Positions 43,266 to 51,899 of a DNA stretch of 64,000 nucleotides are shown piece by piece (within the stretch, counting starts at the first letter, position 1; each line of letters opens with the position of its first letter). The DNA is taken from NCBI RefSeq assembly GCF_013085465.1, contig NZ_CP049838.1, positions 9,238,001 to 9,302,000 on the forward strand, read 5' to 3'. This DNA is from Streptomyces asoensis (GTDB taxonomy: Bacteria > Actinomycetota > Actinomycetes > Streptomycetales > Streptomycetaceae). Below the pieces are notes generated by a model. It saw nothing but the letters and a program-made list of their open reading frames with translations, did not search any database and was not told the origin of the DNA. The position numbers were made by a program, and so were the translations under genes.

Positions 43266-45296
43266 TCAGAGCGCGAGGCGGCTGCCGACCGACCGGGCGA
43301 CGTCGGTGTGGGAGAGGTACTCCACGATGCTGTGGGCCCGGTCGCGGGCGTTGATGACGGCGAGGTCGGTCAGGCCGTCCGCCCAGTCGTCGGCCAGCGG
43401 GCATCCGATGGCGACCGCGTCGTTGGGGCACCACACGTTGAACCAGTCGGCGACCATGTCGGGACGCTTGGGCCCGCCCACGAGGAGCCTGCTGTACACA
43501 CTGTCCAGGCCGAGGGGACTGCCGGCCGTGGTCAGATGGACGACGCTCACCCCGGGGGACAGCCGTGTGGTGAGGTCCAGGCCGACGACCGTGCCCAGGC
43601 TGTGACTGACGAGGACCACCTCGCCCGAGTCCGGCACCGCCTCGAGCACACAGTTCAGGATCTCCTCCCGGACGGGCCGGGCGTCGTCGAGGTACGCGGC
43701 CACGTCACGGAAGATCAGGGCGATGGCCCACGCGTCGAGGTCGCTCCTGGCGGCGAGCCAGCTCAGCCTCTTCTGGAGGGCACCGACGAGGTCGCCCAGG
43801 CCGAAGCCCTCGGTGGCCAGTTGCCGCTCCTGCGGCATGTTCCACTTCAGGGCCGCCTCGCCGATGATCTCCTCGTACACCGCGCGGGCGGACGGAGCGG
43901 AGGGCGCGACCACCTCCGCTGCCGTGGCGGTCGGCGCCTCGACCACGTGGGGGACGGCCTCGTGCGCGGTGAGGGCCTGCGCCAGCCTGTCGCCGTAGTA
44001 GGGGAACCAGACGTCCGCCGGGTCGACGGGAGGAAGCCCGGCGCGCACGAGCCCCTGGTTGAGCCCGGCCGCCCATGCGCGGCGCAGTTTCTCGGGGTCC
44101 TTGCCCTCCTGGGAACGACCGTGCAGGAAGACCAGGTGCCGGTCGCCGCCGAACGCGCCGTCCCGGGCGCGCAGGCCCGCCCGCGCGGAGGCCCGCTCGG
44201 GCGCCGGTGGCGGCGCGGCGACGACGGGTGCCGGGGCGGGCGCGGCGGCGGCCCGCGCCTGGGCCAGGCCCGCTTCGGGGCCGAGGCCGTCCAGCGGCGA
44301 CGGCTGCGGGGAGGTGCGCGGGAGTGCGGCGAGGTGCTTGAGGATCGAGCTGATGCGCACGCCCTCGTTGGCCACCCAGTCGATGGCGTCGTCGCCGTCC
44401 CCGGGGCGCCAGACCTTCCCGTCCTGGCGCAGGACGCGGCCCTGGTCGTCCGTCCTGGGTACCCCGCTGTGATGGAGCGCGACGACCTCCCACTGGTCGT
44501 TGAAGACCGGGGAACCGGAGTTTCCGGGCTCGGTGTCCGTCCGGTAGTGGAGGAAGTCGTCGAGGCGCGTCTGGAGCATGTTGTCGCGTACGGCGATCTC
44601 CTTCAGACGGCCCATCGGGTGGCCGATGACGTTGACGGGCTCGCCGATCACCAGTTTCCCCGTCTGGGCGCTGAGCCGGTTCCAGCCGAACGTCTCCCCG
44701 GGGGGCCGCCCGTCCGGGCCGGAGGCGACGAACACCAGCGCGAAGTCGAGGCGTTCGTCCGCCGCGAAGAAGGCGTCGGGGTCGAGCTCCAGCCGTGTCG
44801 GCGCCTGGGGTGTGTTGTCGACGGTGACCTGGGCGTCGAACTCCACGAAGCACTGCCGGGAGGCGTCCGCGTCGGTGAGGACATGATGGTTGGTCATCAG
44901 CAGGCTCGGCGAGACGAGGAAGCCGGTGCCGAGCGGCAGCTCACGGCCGTTCTCCCGGACCGAGATCCGGGCGACGGTACGTGCGGCGCGGCTGCCGCGC
45001 GGCAGGAAACTCCAGGCCTGAAGCTCCTTGGACACCCCGAGGATGCGTTCGTACGCCGCGGTCGCGGCCAGCGGCTCCGCGCGGACGGCCTCCACCACCA
45101 TGGCGGGAGACACCGCGTGCCGTTCGAGCAGACGGGCCGCGCGGGCCGCGAGTGCCTCCTCGGAGTCCGGGAAGGCGACCCCGGCGTCCTGCTGCCGCTC
45201 GACCGCGCGCCGCTCGTCGCCGGCCGCGCCGTACCGCACGGCGGCCGCCGCGACCTGGCGCTCCCGCTCGTCACGGGACCTGTCCGTCGCAGCCAC
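43266..45296 (-). CDS. Trypsin-like protease fused to an alpha/beta hydrolase
   Basis: This 676-residue protein has a trypsin/V8-type protease domain at about 100-320, with triad His138 (TNHHVL), Asp184 (LDFALV) and Ser260 (GNSGSP). An Ala/Pro linker (346-370) leads to an alpha/beta-hydrolase domain at about 385-676 (VFLHGRSQEG oxyanion motif; nucleophile in VSHSLGTVV; GSPLGL). No signal peptide is seen, so it is probably cytoplasmic. Residues 1-95 are helical and may be an adaptor. The GTG start lies one base after the peroxidase stop, with GGAAGGA inside that gene, so the two are coupled. Cytoplasmic trypsin fusions of this kind are typical of bacterial conflict systems; that role is inferred. 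Confidence 0.85.
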   Translation of the reverse strand: MAATDRSRDERERQVAAAAVRYGAAGDERRAVERQQDAGVAFPDSEEALAARAARLLERHAVSPAMVVEAVRAEPLAATAAYERILGVSKELQAWSFLPRGSRAARTVARISVRENGRELPLGTGFLVSPSLLMTNHHVLTDADASRQCFVEFDAQVTVDNTPQAPTRLELDPDAFFAADERLDFALVFVASGPDGRPPGETFGWNRLSAQTGKLVIGEPVNVIGHPMGRLKEIAVRDNMLQTRLDDFLHYRTDTEPGNSGSPVFNDQWEVVALHHSGVPRTDDQGRVLRQDGKVWRPGDGDDAIDWVANEGVRISSILKHLAALPRTSPQPSPLDGLGPEAGLAQARAAAAPAPAPVVAAPPPAPERASARAGLRARDGAFGGDRHLVFLHGRSQEGKDPEKLRRAWAAGLNQGLVRAGLPPVDPADVWFPYYGDRLAQALTAHEAVPHVVEAPTATAAEVVAPSAPSARAVYEEIIGEAALKWNMPQERQLATEGFGLGDLVGALQKRLSWLAARSDLDAWAIALIFRDVAAYLDDARPVREEILNCVLEAVPDSGEVVLVSHSLGTVVGLDLTTRLSPGVSVVHLTTAGSPLGLDSVYSRLLVGGPKRPDMVADWFNVWCPNDAVAIGCPLADDWADGLTDLAVINARDRAHSIVEYLSHTDVARSVGSRLAL

Positions 45297-45297
45297 G

Positions 45298-47151
45298 TCA
45301 GTTCACCGTCCTTCCGGCGGTGTGCCACGGCTGGAACGCGTTCGTCAGGCCCGCGAGCGCCGTGCGCAGCTCCGGGTGATGGCGCAGCAGCACCGTGATC
45401 ATGCTGTTGTCGTCGATCCAGGCCATACCGGCCTTGGAGTACACCTCGGGCGTGTAGTACTCGGTGAAGAAGCGATCGCTGTTCAGCCGGCGCGAGGCCA
45501 TCAGCACGAAGATGCGGAACGCCGTGTCGCTGAAGGCGAATCCGGCCGGCAGCCGCTCCGCGTACAGCCCGACCGTGAGATCGACCTTCTCGACGTCGCC
45601 GTCGTAGAGCCGCTCGATCTGCTCAGCCCACCGCGGATTGTCCGTCAGCTCCGCGAAGGTCTTCGCCGGCCTCAGCCGCAGCAGTCGCCGGAACTCGTTG
45701 TAGCGAGGGACGCCCAGCTCACGGGAGCGCAGGATGTCGGTGGCGGCGAGGTCCTGAAGACGGCCGTCGGGACGCTCGAACTCCTGGAGGAATCGGGGGA
45801 AGTTGTGCAGGGTTACCAGTCCGGGGTGCAGGGTGCCGAAGCTGTAGAGCAGATCGGCCGTCCCGGTGGTCTCCAGGACCTTCAGCGCACCGGGGCCCGA
45901 GATGTCACGGAGGGTGCAGTGCCGCAGGGTCGCGTCGTCGGCGGCGGAGCGCAGGTGCCATTCGTCCCGGATCAGGGGGTGCATGCGGTAGACGGCGACG
46001 AACTCCTCCGTGAGGGAGTACGGGACGCCGTAGTGGTCGGTCTCGCCCCCGGGTATACCGCTGACGACCTCGCTGCGGCTGATCCGGCCGAAGAGGTTGT
46101 GGACGCGCTCGCCCGCGAGGCCCCACCAGTTGGCGCGCAGGGCCGTGACGGTGGTGGGGTGACTGATCACGGCAGGGGTCCACTCCACGGTGTGGATCTT
46201 TGCGAGCAGTGCGGCGTTGATCAGACGGGCGCGCTGGAACAACTCCTCATCGCCCCAGGACGGGTACGCGCCGTGCAGGTGGTCGCAGATCGCGTTGTGT
46301 TCCCTGGCGAACAGGTGCTGCATCATCGCCAGACCCAGCCAGAAGCCGGGCACCCGCGAGGGATCGCGGGAGGGGTCCGAGGGGAACGGGGACTGCTCGT
46401 CGTCCCACAGGTGCACCTTGCCCAGCTCGCCGGTGCGCATCAGGCGCTGCTCGGTCTCGTTCGACCCGTAGAGCTGCGAGGCGTCCCACCAGTGGGAGGA
46501 GACGTTCACCCGGGTGTCGGGCGTCCCGGCCGGCGCCGCGGGGTCGCGGGTCGGGTCGTCCGGTGTCCGCATGATCCGCATGGGCTGTTCCGGCCACGGG
46601 TCGTCGTCCATGAGCGGGAGTTCCCAGGGCCGCTCCGTGGGGCTCGTACCGTGGCTGAACCAGTCGCGGACCATGAACTGGAGCCAGGCGGCGACCAGCG
46701 AGTTGACCGACTCCGCCGGGGTCAGCCCGTCCCGGGTGAGCAGCGCGCGGCTGACCTCGCGGGGGCTCGGCCGCGACAGGACGTCCTCGGGCGCGGCCGG
46801 GGCGATCCGGTCCAGCGGGATGTTCCGGCCGAAGCGGGTGCCCGCCATGCCCGTCCGAGGCTCGCCGAGGTCGTTGTGGCTGCCGTCGGCGGTCCGGTTG
46901 ACCTTGTGGCTCTCGGACGGGGGCGCCGGATCGGGGAGATCGGCCGAGGGCAGACGACCTGTGTCGTGGAGGTTCTTCTGCCGGAGCCTGACGCGCAGCC
47001 CGAGAAGGGTCAGCAGACCCGGCAGCACGGGCAGCCTGTCCCAGCCGACGCGCCGGTCGACGTACTCTGCGCCGCCGGTGACGATCCGCCAGGGCAAGGA
47101 CGTACGGTATCCGGCCGCGGGGCGCCGTGCGGCGCGTCGTCGCTCGCTCAT
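45298..47151 (-). CDS. Animal-type haem peroxidase
   Basis: This 617-residue protein is of the animal haem peroxidase superfamily (myeloperoxidase/alpha-dioxygenase/PGHS fold). Visible landmarks are WFSHGTSP with a candidate distal His, SSHWWDASQLYGSNETEQ, FAREHNAICDHL, IHTVEWTPAV and VYRMHPLIRDEW with a candidate proximal His. Bacterial members oxidise halides or add oxygen to fatty acids. There is no signal peptide. The ATG at 47151 follows CAGGAGCAACGTG. It is the first gene of a two-gene operon with the protease-hydrolase. The lipase-like partner and a fatty-acid-type peroxidase would suit release and oxidation of lipids, which is speculation from context. Confidence 0.87.
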   Translation of the reverse strand: MSERRRAARRPAAGYRTSLPWRIVTGGAEYVDRRVGWDRLPVLPGLLTLLGLRVRLRQKNLHDTGRLPSADLPDPAPPSESHKVNRTADGSHNDLGEPRTGMAGTRFGRNIPLDRIAPAAPEDVLSRPSPREVSRALLTRDGLTPAESVNSLVAAWLQFMVRDWFSHGTSPTERPWELPLMDDDPWPEQPMRIMRTPDDPTRDPAAPAGTPDTRVNVSSHWWDASQLYGSNETEQRLMRTGELGKVHLWDDEQSPFPSDPSRDPSRVPGFWLGLAMMQHLFAREHNAICDHLHGAYPSWGDEELFQRARLINAALLAKIHTVEWTPAVISHPTTVTALRANWWGLAGERVHNLFGRISRSEVVSGIPGGETDHYGVPYSLTEEFVAVYRMHPLIRDEWHLRSAADDATLRHCTLRDISGPGALKVLETTGTADLLYSFGTLHPGLVTLHNFPRFLQEFERPDGRLQDLAATDILRSRELGVPRYNEFRRLLRLRPAKTFAELTDNPRWAEQIERLYDGDVEKVDLTVGLYAERLPAGFAFSDTAFRIFVLMASRRLNSDRFFTEYYTPEVYSKAGMAWIDDNSMITVLLRHHPELRTALAGLTNAFQPWHTAGRTVN

Positions 47152-47565
47152 CACGTTGCTCCTGTTCCTGCACGAAAACGGCGCACGCCGTCGTGGACAA
47201 CGGCCAAGGAACGAAGGGGCGAAGGAGCGAAGGAGTCGAAGCCTGCGGCAACCGCCTGTCCTGGCCGATCGGCCGGGGTCGGGCGAGGGCCGCCGACGGC
47301 GACCGGCCGAGCCCACCTTCGGTACCGGCGCGCAAATACCCTCAAAACACTCCGAATACCATGTTATGAGAGCCGCCGCTCACCCGCACCTCAAGGACCG
47401 GAGTCTGCGCACGACGGCGGTACCGTCAATTGTCCGATTTGCCTCGGGGGCGGGCAACTCGATCACCCGAAATCGGCAGGGGGCGCCGACGCGCACCCCG
47501 CCACCCTGTCGGCCTAGTGTGGGAAGAGGGGTGACTCTTCGTCCGGGCCGACATGGAGGACAGCC
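47152..47565. other. Divergent promoter region
   Basis: This 414-base gap lies between the haem peroxidase and the metalloprotease genes. It contains three near-identical 8-base units (GCGAAGGA type) around 47206-47236 and a relatively AT-rich patch at 47333-47370 that may hold promoters for both directions. No gene was found in it. Confidence 0.45.
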
Positions 47566-48432
47566 GTGATGAGCAAGGTCGCCACCAACACCTTCCAGAC
47601 GTATCGAGCGGTCGCCAGTTTCGAGCGGGCCAGAGAGATAGCCCGCACGACGTCACCGTTCACCATCGAAATCCGCTTCCTCGGCGGACTGACGGGCACT
47701 CAGCAGGACGCCTTCGCCGCGGCGGCCGACCGTTGGGCGAAGGTCATCGTCGGGGATCTGGACACCGCGCTCGTCAACGGCGACGTCATCGACGACCTGC
47801 TCATCGAGGCCGAAGGGGTCACCATCGACGGTCCCGGCCGCGTACTGGGGATGGCCGGTCCCACCGACTTCCGCGACGACTCCGCGCAGTTCGGCGCGTT
47901 CCTGCCGGCGAAGGGCGTGATGAGGTTCGACGCCGCCGATCTCACCCAGATGGAAGCGGACGGCACGCTCGTCGATGTGATCACCCACGAGATGGGACAC
48001 GTCCTGGGTATCGGCACCCTGTGGACGGCGTTCGGCCTCCTCAAGGGCGCCGGCACCCAGAACCCCACTTTCGTCGGTGCCCGCGCGATGGCCGAGTTCG
48101 CCGCACTCCTCGGTGAGGAGGACCCGGCCCCGGTGCCGGTCGCCAACTTCGGCGGGCCCGGTACCCAGGACAGCCACTGGCGTGAGGCGGTTTTCGTCAA
48201 CGAACTCATGTCGCCGTTCATCTCCGGAGCCGGCAACCCACTGAGCCGGATGACCGCGGCGAGCCTCGGCGACCTCGGCTACCAGGTCGACCTCGACGGC
48301 GCCGAACCCTACACACTGCCGATTCTGCTCCAGATCGCCAGGGAGGGCGCCCTCGTACCGCACACGGCGCCACTCGGTGACGGCATGATGCTTCCGGTGG
48401 TGCCGACGCGGTTGCCCGCCGCGACTCCGTAG
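47566..48432 (+). CDS. Leishmanolysin-like (M8) metallopeptidase without signal peptide
   Basis: This 288-residue zinc protease has HEMGHVLGIG (His141, Glu142, His145), a distant third ligand His204 in DSHWRE and a Met-turn NELMSP (Met215). This is the M8 arrangement, in which an insertion separates the HExxH motif and the third His. The beginning (MSKVATNTFQTYRAVASFERAR) has no hydrophobic segment, so Sec export is not predicted, unlike most relatives. GTG 47566 or ATG 47569 could start it; both suit the GGAGG site. It is divergent from the protease/peroxidase operon. Confidence 0.85.
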   Translation: MMSKVATNTFQTYRAVASFERAREIARTTSPFTIEIRFLGGLTGTQQDAFAAAADRWAKVIVGDLDTALVNGDVIDDLLIEAEGVTIDGPGRVLGMAGPTDFRDDSAQFGAFLPAKGVMRFDAADLTQMEADGTLVDVITHEMGHVLGIGTLWTAFGLLKGAGTQNPTFVGARAMAEFAALLGEEDPAPVPVANFGGPGTQDSHWREAVFVNELMSPFISGAGNPLSRMTAASLGDLGYQVDLDGAEPYTLPILLQIAREGALVPHTAPLGDGMMLPVVPTRLPAATP

Positions 48433-48449
48433 GCGTTCCCGCCCGAAGA

Positions 48450-48468
48450 GGTCCGCCGTGGGCGGACC
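48450..48468. terminator. Bidirectional terminator between convergent genes
   Basis: Perfect 8-bp stem GGTCCGCC / GGCGGACC with a 3-base loop, in the 48-base gap between the M8 peptidase stop and the GNAT stop. Confidence 0.7.
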
Positions 48469-48480
48469 GAGCCCTCGCGG

Positions 48481-49407
48481 TCATCCCAGGACGGCCTCCC
48501 AGGTGTCCACGGCGTAGTGCAGGGCCATGCCGTGGCGCGCGTACAGCCCGGGCGCGCCGGTCGCGTTGGAGGTGTCCACACCGAGCCCGACGGTGTCCCG
48601 GCCCCGGGCGGCGAAGGCTGCGAAGGCGTGCCGCAGCAGCAGCCCGGCCAGCCCGCCTCCCCGGTCCTCGCGCAGCACGCCGATGCTGCGGATCCACCCC
48701 ATCGCCGCACGGTCGTCACGGGCCATCAGGAACCCGGCGTCCCCGGACGCGTCGGTGCCGGCGATCCACACGAGGGACCAGTCGAGCCCCGTCGCGTCCA
48801 CGTCGTGCAGCCACTGCTCGTAGCCGCGCGGCTGGAAGTCGAAGTGCTCGGCGAAAGCGGCCTGGTAGAGCTCGTGGACGCGGACCCGGTCCGCCTCGGT
48901 GGCGCAGGACCGCAGCCGGACCCCGGCGGGCAGCGCCGGCGGCTGGTCCCCGGCCCGGTCCAGGGGGCGGCGCAGCACGTGATACCGCCGTACGACGGAC
49001 CAGCCGCGGCCGCGGAGCAGTGCGGTGTCGAGTGTGGGCGCCGCGTTGAGATGCAGATGCACCACGGCCCGCCCGGCCCCGTTCTCCCGCGCCTTCTCCA
49101 GCGCCCGGGTCTCCATCGCCGCCAGGACGAGCTGCCCCGCCTCCTGCCGGTCGGGCAGGACGTAGTGGTCGATGTCGACGCGTTCGCCGCCCGACTCGTC
49201 CCACAGCAGCCCGTAGACGACCAGCCGGTCCCCGTCGAACGCGAGCCAGGAGTCCCGCTCCAGATCCGTCTCGGGATGCCTCAGATCGGCCTCGACGGTG
49301 TGCAGGTCCGTCTCGGGCCGGCCGATCTCGATGAGGTCGATCTCGTTGAGGAGACCGGTGACGGCAGGCGCGTCGGCGAGGGCGGCGGGACGCAGGAGGT
49401 AAGGCAT
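48481..49407 (-). CDS. Tandem GNAT N-acetyltransferase
   Basis: This 308-residue protein has two GNAT-like halves. The C-terminal one (about 160-305) shows IRSIGVLREDRGGGLAGLLLRHAFAAF, the acetyl-CoA pyrophosphate-binding segment, and VDTSNATGAPGLYARHGM. The N-terminal half (1-150) is more divergent. The family resembles mycothiol-synthase-like double GNATs, but the substrate cannot be told. It is divergent from the FAD-subunit gene. Confidence 0.85.
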   Translation of the reverse strand: MPYLLRPAALADAPAVTGLLNEIDLIEIGRPETDLHTVEADLRHPETDLERDSWLAFDGDRLVVYGLLWDESGGERVDIDHYVLPDRQEAGQLVLAAMETRALEKARENGAGRAVVHLHLNAAPTLDTALLRGRGWSVVRRYHVLRRPLDRAGDQPPALPAGVRLRSCATEADRVRVHELYQAAFAEHFDFQPRGYEQWLHDVDATGLDWSLVWIAGTDASGDAGFLMARDDRAAMGWIRSIGVLREDRGGGLAGLLLRHAFAAFAARGRDTVGLGVDTSNATGAPGLYARHGMALHYAVDTWEAVLG

Positions 49408-49531
49408 GGCGCCAGGGTCCGGGGGAGGGGAGTCGGCCGCAACGCAATTTCACGTTGCGCAAGGTGCAGCCATGAGCCCTGTATGCGCCCCCGCGCGCCT
49501 GGGCAGAATCCGTTCTGCCATTGATCATGCG

Positions 49532-49574
49532 GGTGAGTGACACGGGGACACACGATGACACCGTGTCACTCACC
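49532..49574. promoter_or_regulatory. 14-bp perfect inverted repeat
   Basis: Arms GGTGAGTGACACGG (49532-49545) and CCGTGTCACTCACC (49561-49574) are perfect inverted repeats around 15 bases. The site lies just before the FAD-subunit start and within the gap to the divergent GNAT gene. It could be a repressor operator for either gene or a leader RNA hairpin. Confidence 0.6.
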
Positions 49575-49605
49575 ACGAACTTCCAGGGAAGGCAGGTCGG
49601 TTGTC

Positions 49606-50328
49606 GTGCAGTTGCGTCTTCCCTCCTCCATATCCGAAGCCCAGCGGTGTCTGGCCGAGGGAGCGGTACCGGTAGGAGGCGCCACCCTCGTGTGGGCCGG
49701 CTGGCAGCGGGACGGCTTCCCCGAGCAGGCCGTGTCGCTGCGCAACGTGCCGGAGGCCGGCACGGTCGGCCCCGAGGAACTCGGCGGGGCCGTGCTGCTG
49801 AACCGCGTCGACGCGACGGTGCCCGAGGCGCTGCACCGGGCGGCCTCCGGCGTGGGCACGGGCGCCGTGCGCCGGGCCGCCACGGTGGGCGGCAACATCG
49901 TCGGCAGCACCCTGCGCTGTCTGCTCCCGGCGGCCCTCGTCCTCGACGCCCGGGCCACCGTCCTGGAACCCGACAGCGTCTACGACACCGATCTGACCGA
50001 ACTGCTGGCGAAGCGTCACGTACTGCTCGCCCTGCGCTGGCGCGCACCCCTGGTCAGCGGCTACCGCAAGCTGGAGGGCGAGGCGGGCGGCCCGCCGCCC
50101 CTCGTCGTCGCCGCCGCGGTGCACGCCGACGGCGACAGCCCCCGTGACCTGCGGGTGGCCGTACGCGACGGCTACGAGGTGTTCAGCGAGAGCACGCCGT
50201 ACGACCCGGACCCCGAACAGGTCCTGCACGCCCTGGCGGGCACCGACCTGGATGCCCTTCCCGCCACCGCCCGGGACGCGGTCCACGCCCAGATCACCGA
50301 CGTACTGGCCCGCGCGGCCGAAGGCTGA
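49606..50328 (+). CDS. Orphan molybdopterin-dehydrogenase FAD-binding subunit
   Basis: This 240-residue protein resembles the medium (CutM/XdhB-type) subunit of xanthine/CO dehydrogenases. The N-terminal part has AVPVGGATLVWAGW and the FAD-binding loop VRRAATVGGNIVGST. It normally passes electrons between an iron-sulphur subunit and FAD. Neither the iron-sulphur nor the molybdenum subunit is nearby. GTG 49606 begins conserved QLRLPSSISEAQ. Longer starts at 49537 and 49555 would place an operator-like inverted repeat inside the coding region and are less likely. Confidence 0.82.
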   Translation: MQLRLPSSISEAQRCLAEGAVPVGGATLVWAGWQRDGFPEQAVSLRNVPEAGTVGPEELGGAVLLNRVDATVPEALHRAASGVGTGAVRRAATVGGNIVGSTLRCLLPAALVLDARATVLEPDSVYDTDLTELLAKRHVLLALRWRAPLVSGYRKLEGEAGGPPPLVVAAAVHADGDSPRDLRVAVRDGYEVFSESTPYDPDPEQVLHALAGTDLDALPATARDAVHAQITDVLARAAEG

Positions 50329-50352
50329 GGCCCGGCCACGAGGACCTCCGGA

Positions 50353-51405
50353 TCACGTCTCCCGCTCGGGCGCGTACACCTCCGCCGCCAGTCCGAAGGT
50401 CCAGGCGACCCCCGCCCGCGCCGTGCGGGTCGCCGGCGGTACCCGCAGCCAGTAGGTGCGTCGCGTCCCGTCCGGCTCCGGTGTGGAGTTGAGGACCTCC
50501 ACCATGACGACGGGCTCGTCATCCGGGAGGTCGATACGCCATAGGGTGCCCGTCTCGTCGCGGTGGACGTGACGTGCCCCGGAGTCCGCCAGATAGCGGT
50601 CGTATCCGTAGTACTCCAGCATGACCCGGCGAAGTTCGGCGTTCTCCTCGGACCGGATCCGGTCCGAGGTGAGCGTCGGCAGTTCGGCGAGGAACCCGGC
50701 CGGGACCGGCATGCCGCGCCAGGCGTGCAGGGCGAAGCCGTCGGGGTACGCCAGTGCCGGACCGTCCCCGTGGTCGAGCCGGCCCGCCTCGTCGCGGTGC
50801 AGGGCGACGGGACGCTCGCAGACCACCGCCACCCGCGCGAACGGCCACCACCAGCCGGCGTGGCGACTCACCTCGGCCAGCCCCTCGAGCGGGCCCCGGT
50901 CCGTCGGGAACGCGGCGAGCCACGGCGCGTCGTGCTGACCGAGCACGGCGTCCAGCAGCACCAGCCGGACCTCCGCGGCCTCCTTCCCCGTGTCCCCGCC
51001 GGCCAGTTCCTCCAGCACCCCGGCGCGGATCCGGTCGACGAGCGCCTGCGTCGTGTCCCACAGGAGCCCGCCGGTCGCCGCCCAGTGCGCCGCCCAGCCC
51101 GCCGCGCCCAACCGGGTGTGCAGCCGCTGCCGTTCGCCGGCCCACGGAGTGCTGCGGACCGCCTCACGCACACTGGCGCCCTTGTCCGCCAACTCCCGCA
51201 CCAGCGTGACCGCCGCCCGCGGTGAAGCGGCCCACACCACGCGCTCCGGATCCGGCAGACCGGCCTGGCGGTAGGCCCGGCGCACGCCGTCCTCGGCGGC
51301 CGCGCGGTCGGCGGGCACGGCCGCCGCGGCACAGGCGCGCCAGCCACGGACGTCGTCGAAGGACGTACCCTCCACCGCTGCCCCGGGAATGTCCGTGGTC
51401 GTCAT
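50353..51405 (-). CDS. DUF6745-domain protein
   Basis: This 350-residue protein shows the pattern of the DUF6745 group: helical N-terminal two-thirds, then CERPVALHRDEAGRLDHGDGPALAYPDGFALHAWRGMPVP in about residues 200-240 and GTLWRIDLPDDEPVVMVEVLNSTPE. No catalytic motif is recognised. ATG 51405 was chosen for its GGAGGGGCAG site; an ATG eight codons earlier is possible. It is the second gene of a pair expressed from a DNA-damage-type promoter, divergent from the STM4011-4015 cluster. Confidence 0.75.
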   Translation of the reverse strand: MTTTDIPGAAVEGTSFDDVRGWRACAAAAVPADRAAAEDGVRRAYRQAGLPDPERVVWAASPRAAVTLVRELADKGASVREAVRSTPWAGERQRLHTRLGAAGWAAHWAATGGLLWDTTQALVDRIRAGVLEELAGGDTGKEAAEVRLVLLDAVLGQHDAPWLAAFPTDRGPLEGLAEVSRHAGWWWPFARVAVVCERPVALHRDEAGRLDHGDGPALAYPDGFALHAWRGMPVPAGFLAELPTLTSDRIRSEENAELRRVMLEYYGYDRYLADSGARHVHRDETGTLWRIDLPDDEPVVMVEVLNSTPEPDGTRRTYWLRVPPATRTARAGVAWTFGLAAEVYAPERET

Positions 51406-51447
51406 CTGCCCCTCCGTCACCTCGGTCACCCGCTCCTCACCCGCTCC

Positions 51448-51774
51448 TCAGTCCGCGACGATCCGTACGGATCCGGGCACGTACTCCCGCTGCCGGATCA
51501 CCCGGTACCAGCCCTTCGGCAACGCGATCGCCGCGTGCTCCTCATGGACCACCCGGCCGCCCTGGGGAAGGTGCAGCAGCAGCGGACCGAACGGCCCGGG
51601 CTCCCGCACCAGATCGCCCGGGCCCACCACCGCGTGGGCGTGCCCGGTGACCTCGCCCAGTGCCAGCACGAGCCGGCCCCGCGCGTCCCGCCGCTCCTTC
51701 GGCGCGACCGCCACGTGCGGTGGCACCGCCTCCTCAGTCACGGGCACGATCAGCACGTCTCCCTGCCGGAACAT
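51448..51774 (-). CDS. Small protein paired with DUF6745
   Basis: This 108-residue protein opens with MFRQGDVLIVPV and contains GEVTGHAHAV and LPKGWYRVIRQREYVP. It looks like a compact beta-rich domain. The family usually lies beside DUF6745 genes. Function is unknown. The strong GGAGGGGAGAGCC site fixes the ATG at 51774. It is first in the operon, 50 bases from the damage-type promoter, with the DUF6745 gene 42 bases downstream. Confidence 0.75.
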   Translation of the reverse strand: MFRQGDVLIVPVTEEAVPPHVAVAPKERRDARGRLVLALGEVTGHAHAVVGPGDLVREPGPFGPLLLHLPQGGRVVHEEHAAIALPKGWYRVIRQREYVPGSVRIVAD

Positions 51775-51823
51775 GGCTCTCCCCTCCCCGCCGGATGCTT
51801 CGCGCACCGGCCTCATGACGAAG

Positions 51824-51846
51824 ACGGTACGGACCACCACTGACAA
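51824..51846 (-). promoter_or_regulatory. RecA-NDp/PafBC-type promoter of the DUF6745 pair (perfect match)
   Basis: On the minus strand TTGTCAGTG (51846-51838), 8 bases, then TACCGT (51829-51824). All defined positions of the consensus tTGTCRgtg-N8-TAnnnT match. It lies 50 bases before the ATG at 51774. Confidence 0.75.
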
Positions 51847-51899
51847 CGCCCCCGAACCGATGTTCCGAACCGAGGCCCCGCCGAGGGGTGTTGTCAGTG
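51838..51899. repeat. Inverted repeat joining two divergent promoters
   Basis: CACTGACAACGCCCC (51838-51852) and GGGGTGTTGTCAGTG (51885-51899) are inverted with one mismatch. Both arms carry outward-facing TTGTCAGTG boxes. Between them CCGAACCGA occurs twice (51852-51860, 51865-51873). Confidence 0.8.

Noticed and set aside
49537..49605. Earlier starts of the FAD subunit (49537 or 49555)
   Set aside because: They fall inside a 14-bp inverted repeat, and the added residues have no family similarity.
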